DNA of 64,000 nucleotides from Gonatopus flavifemur (GCA_018340375.1 JAFFJZ010000007.1:2356001-2420000), one strand, 5' to 3'; shown: positions 34,141 through 46,801, counted from the stretch's first letter. Notes: generated by a model from the letters alone, not told the origin. Translations and numbers: made by a program.

Positions 34141-34829
34141 TCTTGAGGCGGAATTTCTATTTCCATGTTTCTCTCGCTAGCGTTTATGGCAAGTACATAG
34201 CAAACGCCTTCGCGATTCACAACGGCTGCGCTTCCTAAGTACAGATGATCTTTCAGGTCCACTTTAGGGAGGTATCCTTCTGTTAATGAGCAATCCTTCA
34301 GAGGTACGGGAACGACTCGCCTAGTTCTTGCTTCGATGGCCAAAACCCTGTTTGGTAGTGGGTTCTGGGGTGCTGGAGTGGCTCCTTTCAACTCTTGGGT
34401 TGAGCAAACCGGGGTATCGTCCGCGCTTACCGATTCATCATGGCAGCCCGTGAACGAAATAGGGCGAATGGGCCTACTCTGAGTTACTAACGTGTTGTGA
34501 TGGAAGGAGATTTCGGCCTTCTTGAGCCGCGGATATTCTAGACCTATGATTCCATCGTACGGTAGGGAGAAGTCCACGACATGAAAAGTCACGGGTGTGT
34601 CGAAAATATCAACTTGGGCGGTTCCTAGCGTCGTAAATTCATCTGACGTGATTCCTGCAATGCGAAGGAGTGCATGCGTGTCTACTAGGACACGGGGTTC
34701 GAGGGCAAATGCCTTGATAAGGTTCACCTCAGACTCCGTGTCGATCAAAAGTCGTCCTCGGTCCGCTTTCAATTGAGGACTACGCAAATTCATGCAGGGA
34801 GGGCTCTCTAGTGGGTTGGTCCACCACAC
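34137..34829 (-). pseudogene. Gypsy aspartic protease region
   Basis: The frame contains GRLLIDTESEVNLIKAFAL, the retropepsin active-site segment. The usual Gly of D-T/S-G is replaced by Glu, which would inactivate it. A later YDGIIGLEYPRLKKAEI matches the second conserved block (I-I-G-x-D/E). The C-terminal part is a linker to RT ending at the RT frame (four-base overlap at 34137-34140). Confidence 0.75.
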
Positions 34830-34950
34830 AATTCTTGGGCTTCGCTGAACCTTACATTTCTCAGATGCTGTCCCAGCATGGGACTGCTCGATCGAGCGCC
34901 CGTCGATCGAGCTCCCTGGGAGTTTGAAGGAGTCTCCTTTTCGGAGGGGC

Positions 34951-36008
34951 CTACTTCCTCAGGAGCTCACGGGCCTGGCGAAAGAGAGCGACTGGGATAG
35001 GGTCGTCGGTCCATGTGTGCAGGGGCGGAATGGCCCGGTTCTCCGCACTCGTAAGAACGAAACTCCTGGGCAGGGCGAGTGAGGATACCGCGTGGTGCAC
35101 TGGAGCTTGGTTGTTTGGTTCCCGGTCGATCCGGCGACTTGTATGATTGACCATATTGGCCTTGGAGTCGAGTGGATGGTCCTGGGGAAAAACGTCCCGA
35201 GTCCCAAGGATGAGGAGATGGGCTCCTAGTCTCGGCACGATAGACTACGGGGTCTTGACGGCGCTCCGACGGACCCAAGCCATAATTCCGACCATCATGA
35301 CGATAAGGAGGAGGGGAGCGAGGTCTTTCATAATAGGAGACCAGAGGCCCATAATAGTCGAACTTGGAGCGAGGTTCCGAATAACGGGACGAATAAAATT
35401 CGTCATCAGCCGCGTAGTAAGAACGATGGGCTCTCTTGTTGTCCCTAGGCTCGTAACGCTGAACTCCACGAGAGCGCGCCCTACTTCGTCATCCGAATTC
35501 GATTCCCTTAGCGGTCCCGGGTTTGAGGCGTAGTAGGAGTAACGCGAGTCTCCAATTCATGCGGGAGCCCGTTCAACAAGGATCTGAGAGCGGCTGTGTC
35601 CAAAATCCTCCTCGCGTCGACACCTGGGGCGTTGGCCCGACCCACGGCCGGGGGATCGCCGCCAAGGTCTTTCAGCGCATTCAATGCCCCGCGCACACAA
35701 TGATCTGCTCAGGCTGAACATCTAGACACGGTTTCGTCGTGGCGCATGCGTAAATTATTCAGCTCCGAATGAAAATAATCAAAGTCCCGATGTGAGGCAA
35801 ATTCTGATCTCAGATGTTTAATTAAAGAGTCCGCGTTTTGGAACTCCAGGCCCGCCACACTCAAGCGCGCATCACACGTCAGTTTGGCAAGTACGCTCTT
35901 GACGGAGGGGCGCTCGGATCCGGCGGGAATTTGGGAGTGGCCGTTCTTCACATCTTGGACGGAATGGCTCAAAGCGAGATTTCGCCCATCGTCAAAAGGG
36001 ATGTGCAT
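34951..36008 (-). pseudogene. Gypsy gag, fragmentary
   Basis: The frame 36008-35709 shows a gag-like helical pattern (VKSVLAKLTCDARLSVAGL, then FDYFHSELNNLRMRHDETVS). The frame 35696-35508 continues with ALRSLLNGLPHELETRV, the typical major-homology-like segment. The 35278-34967 frame has YECGEPGHSAPAH, a decayed CCHC knuckle. A long Arg/Ser/Pro-rich linker lies between. Stops and frame changes separate the parts. The N-terminus is missing beyond about 36060, where another LTR-type sequence seems to begin. Confidence 0.65.
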
Positions 36009-36119
36009 GGAGGCCGACTATACGCCCAGATATTCAGTCAAGGAACTAACGGCCGTCTCAAGGGATTGATCTGAATCCTGGCCGTCGTTGTGAGCCACGT
36101 CGGGCGAATGCTTCCTGGA

Positions 36120-36480
36120 TAATAGGCGGAAAACGCTCGTCGACACATACATACAATAAAACAAAATCAAGTATAACATTTGGCGACCTTTCTGTACGAG
36201 CAGTGGGGTTCGGCCCCAACACTCCGGAAGCGTATGTTTATAATTGCACGAGCCAAAATGGCTCGCGAAACTCGACATTCCCCCATCTTAGAATGGATTT
36301 CCCCGCCCACAAGCACAACCCAGGACGACCGTCCCGAACTCAGTTTCTGAGGGGTATGTCGGTTCCGCCAGTAAAAAGGGGTGGCAAGGTGCCGATCTTT
36401 TGGGAAGGCTCCTCATGCGCCGAACCATTTAGCGGACATCTTATAGCTCAAGCTAAGGCAGCGTGGCCGGTCTGACAACC
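36120..36480 (+). mobile_element. Possible LTR edge, PBS and leader of another LTR element
   Basis: On the plus strand a TATAACA end (36172-36178) is followed by ttTGGCGACC, which resembles the TGGCGACC primer binding sites of many gypsy elements. A leader and an ATG frame (MARETRHSPILEWISPP, stop after 33 codons) follow at about 36257. The rest of such an element is not seen. Confidence 0.35.
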
Positions 36481-38033
36481 CATGACAGGTATGCCTGCTG
36501 ATGCCAAAGCGTGCTATGACGTCTGGTTCAGTACACATTGACAGGTTCACCGTACACGAAGCGGAAGAATCCACTCAATTTAACAATCAATGAAATTCGA
36601 TATATTTCTAATGAGAGGAGCATTCAATGAAAACAGCCTCCGGAATACTGCGGACCTCCCAATGGTCGCCCAGTAATTTCGCTATGAAAACCACGGGACG
36701 TTAGCCCATGGTATTGGTTGTCGAAATTCTCGGTTCTCGCAACGAGTCCAATTACGAATTTCCCGTTCGATTACTTTTCGAGTTCAAACCTAATCCGGAA
36801 GTATACGATTTCGAATTTCTAATTCATCGACCCGCAGAAGGGAAGAGAGGTGGAAAATTGTTCCATAGCGACAATAGGTTTGTGACATCGCAATTAATCT
36901 GTGGTCATTTTGCAAGACCCGGAGTGGATTCAGAAAATTTTTTTCTTTCACATATCTTTTCTTCCCATCCGAATTGACAACATTCAAAATATTCTTCTTT
37001 TAATGCACCGTATGAGGACAATGAAAAAAAATTTTTCAAGTAAAAAAATTTCAGAATCGATCCCCAATTCCTCGCAGAGCGACTCGAATTCGACAACCAT
37101 GGCTCAAGATTGACAAATAATGATATTAATAAAAAGAAATTAACAATTCGCAAACATTGACATGCGCGAGGGACAGTGAGAGATGAAGAAAAGGAAGGAG
37201 AAAGTCATGCATTGAACCCACCGTCACATGGCGTTATTATGAAGCTTCATGCATCTCGAATATTCTGACCTTCGTGACATCATATCTCCATATGAATAGC
37301 ACGTAATTCGAATGAATGATGGAGAAAGATGTTCCCTGACAGCACAATAAATTTCATAAAAATTCGGAAAGAATTTCAAATCCTTGAGAGAATTCTTCGA
37401 GGATGTCGAAGATAATCAGATGAATACTTCAGAGTACTCAGAGAGCTCACACATGTCTGAAGAATATGACTCCTCTGGAATTACCCTTTTCCTCTCTAAG
37501 ATCTCATTCTCAAATTCGAACGCTGTTGTGAAAATTCTTGAATTCAGTAGAAAATTTCTTGTGAAATGCAACATTCCCGTATTGAATTCAATATGATTCA
37601 TGAAACTTCAAAAGTTTTTCTTCCAATATAAGACAGTATTTATTGAATTTACAAACATCGTATCGAAATTCAGGAGAAAGTTCCTGAAATCAAGAATTAT
37701 ATTTTTTTTGGAATTATTGTAACATGAAATTCAATAGACTGTGTGATGTGAAAAGTTGCGTAACGTTTTCATGAAATTTGAGGCACAGGGAATCTGTGAA
37801 TTATCCCAAAATTGTGATGGATTTGAGAGACAAAATTTCAATAACTTCCTGATTTTAACTCATGTGTTTTGTGTGTGTACCCCCTCTTCCACGAATAAAC
37901 TTCCACTATCTATATTGGTGATAGTTTAGGATCACTTTGCATAGTGGAAAATGGAAATGCACGGGAAAAACCATTATTCTCGCAATTATACTGTCGAGGT
38001 TCTGCAACAATCTCTAATATGGAAATACATCTA
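36481..38033. other. Intergenic, no gene seen
   Basis: ORFs at 36708-36977, 36901-37113 and 37384-37596 have no motif and low-complexity composition. Phrases such as gaattcttgaattc, gaaaatttcttg and their complements recur near 37400-37700. Confidence 0.5.
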
Positions 38034-38263
38034 CACTGAGAAAAAGGGTTTAGTCAAATATTAGACAGCTAGGAAATCCAGTCATTCTGAACAAAATTTA
38101 GTGGGACTGAAAAAATTTCATTTGTCACAGCCTAATCTCTTAGTTACCTTGGATAAATTGTTTTATTCGTATTTCAGACGACTAGACTTTCATTCACGCC
38201 AACCAAACTTCAGCTGGGACAGCTGAACTCTAGCTGCCGCAGCTAGGTACCTTGCTCTCAGTG
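38034..38263. mobile_element. 230 bp MITE, CACTGAGA termini
   Basis: The left terminus cactgagaaaaaggg pairs with the right terminus ccttgctctcagtg, and both are flanked by TA (38032-38033 and 38264-38265). The interior contains a short cagctgggacagctgaactctagctg palindrome cluster. No ORF. Likely a Tc1/mariner-type non-autonomous element. Confidence 0.7.
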
Positions 38264-39211
38264 TATCGTTGTGAAAACTGATGGGTATTTGTGATAGCGA
38301 AACAGATAATCATTATCACAATCATTTCCTTCACAACAAGAATGTGATGATTTTTCAAGTCATTGTAGAATTCTGCAACAATGTTTCAAGATTGCCAAAA
38401 GCACTGCAAAATATGATTTGGGATTGTGTTCTATGCAAAAGAACAGTTTGAAAAGAGTTCGAAATAATTGATGATTGTTCCTGCCCACAGAGCATATAAG
38501 AAATTGGTTTTTCTATACAACATTTTCGATAAAAAACAAACAAAAAATGTTCATCACTGACTTTCGAATATTTAATAAATTAATTCATCATTGTTTCACA
38601 GATCCGTTTTAGTTTTTCATGCGAATAGATAAAGAGGTGTGAGTATATATCAGCAGGTATGTAGAATGAAAGAGAGATAGGATTTAGCTGATAATAGTCG
38701 ACAAGGAATTGAAGTTCTTTCGTATTCAATGAAAAGAAACGTCTATAGGTTTTCAAGGAAAATAGAATGTGAGAGAACCTTCGAGTTCGTAAATCTTCAA
38801 ATCATCTGAGAATGCACTAAAAAATCTCTCCCTTCCTTTTTTCATATTGAATTTATATTGAGTATGAAATTGAATACTCGGTCTATGTTACAGAATTCTG
38901 GGGAAACTTGTGAAGTCAAGAGTTATATGGAATTTTTCACGGTTTCCGTCGTACTGCATGCGACGGGAGGCGTCAGCGGTACAGTGCGACGGAAGGTTTT
39001 GTTTCAGACGACCATCAACCTGGAACGATCGGAGTTATTGGTCCTTTTCCGAGATTCGGAATCAAGAAGGAACACGAGAATAGGGGAAGTGGAATTCTTG
39101 GAGAATTTAGGCTCGAAAAGGGGTGAAGAATCGCATTTCAAGTTTCCTACAGAGGGAGGAGACTCGGAATTTTCGCGATTTTTGACGGTATTCCACCGCA
39201 CGTCACCAGTT
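38264..39211. other. Non-coding interval, perhaps leader of the outer LTR element
   Basis: No gene is seen up to about 38850. The last ~350 bp, next to the right LTR-like copy, would be the 5' leader of a minus-strand element. Directly inside the LTR the minus strand reads aacTGGTGACGTGCGG (39211 downwards), a weak primer-site candidate. The plus ORF 38858-39283 runs into the LTR and is probably not a gene. Confidence 0.4.
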
Positions 39212-39548
39212 TGTTACGTTATGAGCGAGACTTTTAATTTCCCGTCGAGCTCACCGCAACCTTTACTCCTTTTTGACGAATAATGAAATGTTCGCTTTAT
39301 ATTATCAATGTTCAAAATGCATATAATGTTATTCTTGTGTGTTTTAATAATACAATTTTATCAATTCAATCAAGTTCGTTTATCTGAAAGTGATTTATTT
39401 TATATTATGATACAATTGATTCGAAGTCGATTCTGATAGTTGATTCTAATGTAAATTATCTATTATTTTCCTTAAGTGATTCGACGGGAGGAAGGAAATT
39501 CGGAAAAAGGAGAAAGATAGAGAGAGAGAAGCATAATCAAGGGTAACA
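39212..39548 (-). repeat. Outer LTR-like repeat, right copy (uninterrupted)
   Basis: 337 bp beginning TGTTACG and ending GGTAACA. It matches the interrupted left copy throughout, with several substitutions and a ~14 bp insertion near 39430. It preserves the empty site for the BEL insertion (cttgtgtgttttaat, about 39330-39345), confirming the nested order. It would be the 5' LTR for the minus-strand gypsy genes if the two copies pair. Confidence 0.75.
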
Positions 39549-39560
39549 AAAAAACTCACC

Positions 39561-39774
39561 GGTGGTTGAAGGTCTTTTGACTGGTTAGCTGGTGAATTCA
39601 ACAAAAATTGCCACTGTTGAAGTTCACGAGAGAAAAATAAACAATTCTGGCACACGTTACGCTACACGATGGTTGGAGGTCTTTTGACTGGTTAGCTGGT
39701 GAATTGCACGAAAATTGCTACTGTTGAAGTTCACGAGAGAGAAATAAACAATTCTGGCACACGTTACGCTACAC
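39561..39774. repeat. 107 bp tandem duplication
   Basis: Two adjacent units (39561-39667 and 39668-39774) share ggtcttttgactggttagct and, farther on, caattctggcacacgttacg. They differ at a few positions. Confidence 0.9.
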
Positions 39775-42700
39775 TGAACAACAACAAAGAGGAGAAACAT
39801 TAGAAGGTTTCACGCGTGTCGCGAAGGGAACTCTGCTTCCTCAATCTCTCCAGGAAAAACCCCGGAGACCATATGGACCCCAACACGCCAAAAAAATGAA
39901 GATTTCGCGGGTCGCATCTATCTCGCAAGTGGAAGGGCCCAGAATTCTCATACAAGAGCAATTCATCCCTTCATGACTTGGGAAATAGCTGCGAGTACAC
40001 ATTTCTTGTTTATTTATACAGGGGGAAACATGGACCCCTGTTGAAATCTTTTTTTGGCGGTTTTGAACCGTTGGTCACCGTGGCCCCCTGAAGAGAGAGA
40101 GGAAGAGAGTTTTAACGCGGAAAACTTACATTTCGGAAAACACACACGGTGGAGAGTTGAGCGGAGACTAACTAACAGGGTGTTGTCGAACGACGATCTC
40201 GGAGCCTGGAGGGGGTGAAGAAAAATGATGGAATATAGGTGGGAGGAATATTTTTCCCAGCGTAGTCAGCACTTCAACCCAACGTCGAAATTCGAAGGAA
40301 TCCGGTGTTGGGTCTCGGCGCCGATGAGTCCCGCACGTGCCTTATCGCTGTCGAGGACAGATTTTTTTTGCTGGCCTCAACACCGACAATGCACGTATGC
40401 GACTGGCCGAGAACAATATAGGATATTCATAAAAAAAAGGAATGAGGAAATATTATTTGAAATCAGGTATACTCACAGGGAATACTATGGGAAACTCTCA
40501 GGAGGTTTTCCGAGATCACCTCTCGACAACCCTGTCAAAAAAAAGGTGTTGAGAGAAAAGGGTAAGGGAAGGAACAATGACGGTATGGTACACCCGCAAC
40601 GTACGCAACGGAGAGTCGCACGCACACACGGATAATCGTGTATGCATGAGACTCCAAGCAGCAATACGTGAGAGTGTACGGTCGGAGAAGAAGAATCTCT
40701 CTGCTTCGCACATATACAATGCACGGGCAGAGAGAGGAAAGAGAAATTTCAAGATAGCGAGGAGGAAAAACGTGTGGCCAGGGGAAAGGCGGGCAAAAGT
40801 CTCGCAATCCACCTCAAAACAATCCTCTGAAGGTATTGCTATGAGGTCAAAAAATTGCGGGACGTGACACTGGGAAACTTATTCCTTCTGTGGTATGAGT
40901 GGCGGTGTAAAAAGTGCCCAGACGTTCGTGAAAAACTGTTTTTATTTCTTCCGCTAAATTTTGAAGAATTTTCGATGGAAGTCTAAAAATCATGAATGTA
41001 GCAATACTTTTCAAATTCAATTCAAAAGTTTTCAGAAATTGAATTTTCATTCCCAAATTCCTGTGCCATTTTACTTGGGATAGTGGGGTGTATCATATTG
41101 CTCAAGAATATGTTGCTGAAGTTTGAATCGTCCACTGGAACGAATTCATAATAGAATAATCAGTGCTCAAACATCCAAATATCTTGCACTACATTCTGTA
41201 GCGGATGTTTTCACTTCTGAAGGAGCTGATTCAAGGAGATGAATAACAACGACTCATTAGATTCTGTCAGTTCGAAGTCTCGTGTCAGTTCTATGAACAA
41301 TTCAAACTTCAAAAACATTCAAGAATAAGAATCCACTTTCTCAGAGTCGAATTCAACTCGACCAGAGATTGACGGCTATTCCACCAAGTTTTGAATCTCA
41401 ACAATTCAGATACTGTGGGAACAAATACAGAATTTTCGAAAATTGAAATCCTCTTACTCCAATTTTTTCAAGGGATTCTCCACAGATACTTTTTTTGCTT
41501 GAAATATAATCTTCATTTCACGGCTGATCAATCAATGAGTCAAACTATTCATGGCAAGGTCAGATAGTTTATTGTTCCTTCCAATCTCAGTTAAAATCAA
41601 CATTCCTTCGAAACTCGTTTTCAAAAATGGAACTAAATTTGTCCTCGTTGACATGAAAGTTGAAGAATCTATGTTTGTTTCTCCTTGGCATCTTGAGCAA
41701 AGAGTTTCAAAATGCTCATTGGGAGATTGTGAAGTAAGATGACTGACCCCATTAGTGAACATCTAAGAACACAAGCACTCTAAATATGAATTATTTCCTG
41801 AATAATTTCTTTAAAATCAATTTCCACGAGTGAATAAGGTAGATTGAGCATTTCAATTTCCTCTTACCGTGATTTTTTATTCATTTTCTGAGTGATAACA
41901 ATAAGAATAATGATATTAATGAAATGTTAACAATACCCCCATTAGTGAACGGGTCACATGAATTAGTGAACGCTGATTGACCCCATTACTGAACGCGTAG
42001 AATCTGAGGTTGCTCAGATGAGTTATTATCACTTTCCTGATGATATTCGAAATATATTCTGTGCACATTCTAATGAGACCTTTTCATAGGTGCTATGCAT
42101 ATTCATCGAACGTATGTAATCGAATATATGACGGGACGTCATGACTGACGCGTCAGTTGAACGTCGATTGAATGAATATCGTACATTTCAAATGTACTAT
42201 GTACGTTCTGAGTGTATTTAAAACAGTCCCATTCGTATATTCTATGAACTTTCATGATATGTTCTTCGTATCTCATTCTCAAATTCTACCAATGTTTTCA
42301 TTTCATATATACTTTGAACTTCTGTTGCTGCTTGGGTTACTTTGGCAAAAAAAATTGTGAATTTCAAGTAGAGTTTATGATTTTGCATGTTCATTCCAAT
42401 CCTTCGAGAAATTTATAGATTGATTGAAAAATTATGCGCATTATGAGAATTCATGAAGAAATTTTTCTAGAGTGGATACCTATGATATGAATTGTTACGT
42501 TTATTCGTTCAGTAATAGATTCACCGATCATTTTCGTGTGTGTATTTCTGAACGCGCAATTTTCTGGGTCAGCGACTGACAGTTATTGAAAATAACCCTA
42601 TATTATCTTAATTTGAATGATATCAATAGATTGGATACATAAAATAGTTCAATGGTCGCATTAATACTATGAAAATGCACAATTGAAAAAATGTCCATTC

Positions 42701-44135
42701 TTAACTCACCTTGTAAGATTCACGAAGGCAAAGCTCGTTGTGACACTCGGCATGAGTTTTTATTTATTTCGTGAATTACATTTCTCTTTCTTCCATTTGT
42801 TTACGCATTCATCACGAACAATAATTTTTGAAGATTGGAATAATCTTCACAGCACGTAATAGGTAAACACTTCTTGTTCGTCAAAGATGTTTTATTATCT
42901 CGAGGTTCACTAAAGGGGTCGCGTTCGCTAATAGGGTCAGTTACCTTACTGTCTTCAATGAAGGCAATTGACAATAAATTTTGCAAATCTGATACCAAAC
43001 TTTGAAGATTTCGCGAGGGGATACCTCCAGAAGTGATTGAATTACTGACATTCATAACTGTAAACAGAAATTGAGAACAAAAATTGTCACAGTATGAAGG
43101 AATTGTTAGAAGAAAGTTGAAAGAAAAAAATTATTAACAACATTTACACGAAGCTATGCAAAGTATGGAAAACGATGAACCGTGGAATAATGAATAATAC
43201 ATTGAGAGGAAAGGAAATGGTGAATGACGGTAATAGTTGGGAAATGACTCAACCATGAATACTGAGCTGATTGATGGTTGCATTTGCTATTCCATCGTAA
43301 TCGTAACTAACCTCAATTTTCATTTGTCCCATTAATATTTTCATTCGAACTATGGAGTAGTGAGATTTATTATCAGTCATAGTTGAGTCCTTTTCCAACT
43401 ATTCCAATGGTAAGTCCGACTATTTTGTTCTCTGAGTGTATATATTAATTGGTAACATCGACGGTGAATATTCGTTGTGAAGTCGGAAATTGATGACTAA
43501 AAGGAACTTCCTTGATTGTACATTGATGACGTTTTACTATTTCCAAATTGAATTCTCCTGATTGGTAGTGAGCGATTTTCCTGTTTTTCCCAATTGATGA
43601 TACTGTTGCTGATAAATCATTGTAATTTTACTCATTTATTCTATTAATTACTGATTTTTCGACAAGAAATTCATCAAATTTGCGTTTTTGTTGTTAGAAT
43701 TTTCTTTGATCGAAGGAGGAGAAGGCAGGTATAAACGGTCAGTGGAATTATTGCGTTGGAGGTTGAATCATTTTTCGGAAGCTGAATTGTAACCGAAGTG
43801 AAACAACAGATTTCTATGAATACTTTAGTTAATGATATTTGGCTGTATAGAATAAACTGTAGAATCAGTTTGAAACGTGATTTGCTGTCTCAAACCAATG
43901 AAATCTCTCATGTTTGCATTTCCTATCAAATTTCGATTCAGCGATTTGTTTGAAGAATCAATTCTAATTTGGAATGGATAGTGGAATTCCTCTCATTTTA
44001 GTTTAGAAGATACGTGACTGGTGCAAAAAGTTTCCAGATCTTAGAAGAAACGATAATAGAAGTAATTATCAAACATAAAAAGAAATTGAAGTGATGATAA
44101 ATCTGTGAAGGGTTTGTTGATTTGAAGTTTATATA
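39775..44135. other. Unassigned interval
   Basis: The part up to 40870 is richer in G+C and CpG and holds overlapping ORFs on both strands (40225-40635 plus; 40485-40812 minus) without motifs. It may be leader or internal sequence of an LTR element. From 40870 on the sequence is AT-rich. Minus ORFs at 41532-41762 (with CSRCQ) and 42801-43055 look faintly protein-like and could be exons. On the minus strand an ATG frame MPSVTTSFAFVNLT ends in an ACAAG|GTGAGT donor at about 42711. A short motif (ccccattagtgaac) recurs at 41744-41996 and, reversed, at 42904-42940. Confidence 0.35.
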
Positions 44136-44784
44136 TACAGGGTGAGGCATTTATCTTGAGACAACGAGATACCTTGGTGGGATCACCTTTTATTGAAAAA
44201 TGTCTTGTACAAAAGTTGTAGGGTGTCAAAGGGGCTATCCAACAGTGATCTTGGGAATGTCCTTGATCTCGATCTCCAAGATCATTTGAAGGTCAAGTTC
44301 AAAATTTCAAATGGGACCCCCCCCCCTATTTGACCTCGGAAATAAAAAGAGCGGAAAATTTTACGTCGAGATATGACCTTGACCTCAAGGTCGGGGCAAT
44401 ACCAAGATGATTCCAAGGTCAAAAGAAAAGAAATTTTGTCATACGAGAGGTGTTGTGCAACACGGAGGCTGGATCATGCAGGACCTTGAAATGACCTTGA
44501 CCTTCAAGGTCGTTTGGAAGTCACCTTAGAAATTAAACGAGTTCGTTTTTGTCTTGTTACCGTGGGTCGGGGTGCTTGTTTTCGGTGAGTCCTCTCGCCT
44601 TCCACCGTTTTGAATGGTTTTTTTGTTTGGAATGAACTTATTCCAACAAATGCTCAAATTGGTCACCTTCAACTCCAATGCATTTATTGATCCGTAAGTT
44701 CGTTCGAGTTGACGGAATTTTGTTGAATTTCATCGAAGCCCCGCTGTGCCAAAAGTGAACAAAATTCAACAAAATTTTTCCCCC

Positions 44785-45035
44785 AGGGATCTATCAGGAA
44801 ACTATCATTCTGATACGGTTTCATCCAGTTCTCCATGTACTTCTTGCGAGAAATTCTCAGTTTGGGAAATTTCAGGATGGAGGTTTTAGTATGGCACTTC
44901 AAAAGATCATAACTGATCGAATTATCGGAGCTGCCATCTTGGAATTTCTGAAATTGGGAAATTTTTCTCAGAAAGTACATGGATAATTGATTGAAACCGG
45001 ATGAAAATCATACTTCCCTGATAGGTGGTCTCCAT
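44785..45035. repeat. ~250 bp hairpin inside the mariner left arm
   Basis: The phrase ccatgtacttcttgcgaga and its partner tcagaaagtacatgg, together with ctatcaggaaactatcattc and cttccctgatagg, form two arms meeting near 44910. No ORF. It may be an inserted foldback MITE. Confidence 0.6.
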
Positions 45036-45206
45036 AATTACATAATAATGAAGGTAGAAGCAAATGGGGAAAAGTAGGTGCCTTGTGGCACCTGTTCTTA
45101 TTGAGAGATGGTGAAGTGCTTCTGCAAGGATTTTTTTTTATGTTTTTGGAATGCATTCAGGCAGCGCACTCATTGGAATTTTGAAAGAGACTGAATAAGC
45201 GTCAAT

Positions 45207-45518
45207 CTAAGCCACACATTTGTTGCCTTGAAACGACATTTGTTGGTTTACAGCTAACATCACGTCCACAAGCAAAAGCGGAAGTTGGTTTTCCAAAAAA
45301 TCATCATATTTTCCATGATTTGAGTTACCTCCAATGAAGTGGGCATTCACAACCTTGTGATCAATTATTCTACACCAAATGTCCACAAACACGGGCATAA
45401 ACACAGTCGTACACGGTCGGTGAATCCAAAGCATTGCATGAAAACAAAACATACCACATCGAACCGGTGTGTATAATTGCGTTCTGTCTCTCGATATTTT
45501 CGGTTCATAACTCGGCAC
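45207..45518 (-). pseudogene. Inverted partial DD41D transposase copy
   Basis: The minus frame includes WCRIIDHKVV then KYDDFLENQLPLLLVDVMLA and VNQQM. This parallels the plus-strand segment at about 46326-46460 (IIDDQVV, KYHDSLENQLPLLLEDV, VRQQMWFQ). It is the same transposase in opposite orientation, truncated on both sides. Confidence 0.65.
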
Positions 45519-45623
45519 GTCAACGAATATCGTGATTTGTGTATTCTGATTTCTCTAATTTTTTCTTTTGCTGACTGCTAATTTCTTTCTGAATTCCATC
45601 TCTGTAGAACTTTCTCCCAATAA

Positions 45624-46801
45624 TGGATGCCGTTCCTGTAAAAGAAAGAATAGAAATGATCCTCATTCATGGTGAATGTGCCAGGAATGTTCATGCCACT
45701 GTTACACTCTATGCTGAACGTTTTCCGAACAACGTGTGATCTCGAGCATCTGTTTATCGGGTCGTTGAACAATTCATGGAAGAGGGAAGTGTGGGAAACA
45801 GGAAAAGAGTCCGTCACAACACAGTTACTGGATTCGACAATGAAATTGCTGTATTAGCTGCAATGAATGCTGATCCTCATGTCAGTACTCGAGAAATCGA
45901 ACATGATTCTGGAATTCCGCAACGTAGTGGATGCTTCCGATTGCGAGAGCTTTTAGCCCCAGGGGCCATGATTCGGCCAATGAGAATCCAGTATTCTAGT
46001 CCAAGGGGCTAGCCCCTGCCTGCAACAGGAAGCATTCAGTGTATGCAGGATATTGAAAAAACAAAAATATCAACTCTACTACCACATTTCATTGCATCAA
46101 GAACTCCATGGTAATGATTTTCAAGACCGAATTATTTTTTGCCAATGGGCACGTCAACAAATCCAATTAGATCCTGATTTCTTCGCTCAAGTGCTGATTT
46201 CGGACGAGTCCCCTTTTACCAACCATGGCACGGTTAATAGGCATAACATGCACTACTGGATTGATGAAAATCCACATTGGTTACGTCAAGTCGAACATCA
46301 ACGTCAATGGTCTGTGAACGTTTAGTGTGGGATAATTGATGACCAGGTTGTGGTTCCATACCTCATTGAGGGTCACTTGAACGGCGGAAAATACCATGAT
46401 TCTTTGGAAAACCAACTCCCGCTTTTACTTGAAGACGTACGTTAGCTGTGAGGCAACAAATGTGGTTTCAACACGATGGATGTCCAGCACATTATTCTCA
46501 AGTTGTTCGGCAAGTTTTAGACCGCAAGTTCAATGGACGCTGGATCGGTAAGAATGGTCCAGTAAATTGGCCAGCAAGATCGCCAGACCTCACTTCGCCA
46601 GACTTCTTTTTATGGGGTTACTTGAAGAGCGAAGTTTACAAACAAGTGCCAACATCTCGAGGGAACATGATACAGCGGATCAAGGATGCTTGTGCCAAAA
46701 TACCACCTAATATGCTTCGAAGTTGTGTACGATCTTTTGAAGTACGGATCAATGAGTGCATTGAAGTTGAAGGTCACCAATTTGAACATTTGTTGAAATA
46801 A
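45624..46801 (+). pseudogene. DD41D mariner transposase, disrupted
   Basis: The protein starts MDAVPVKERIEMILIHGEC (helix-turn-helix region), hits a TGA after FPNNV, and continues in the frame SVYRVVEQFMEEGSVGNRKR with NPHVSTREIE-type HTH sequence. Stops and frame changes follow near 46010, 46325 and 46440. The catalytic parts are visible: LISDESPF (first Asp), WFQHDGCPAHYSQ (second Asp) and WPARSPDLTSPDFFLWGYLK (third Asp). There are 41 residues between the second and third Asp, i.e. a DD41D signature rather than the DD34D of classical mariners. It ends EVEGHQFEHLLK. Role: cut-and-paste transposition. Confidence 0.85.

Noticed and set aside
40225..40812. Overlapping ORFs on both strands, up to 136 codons
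   Set aside because: No domain, no splice or start context that favours one strand; likely by-products of locally higher G+C content.
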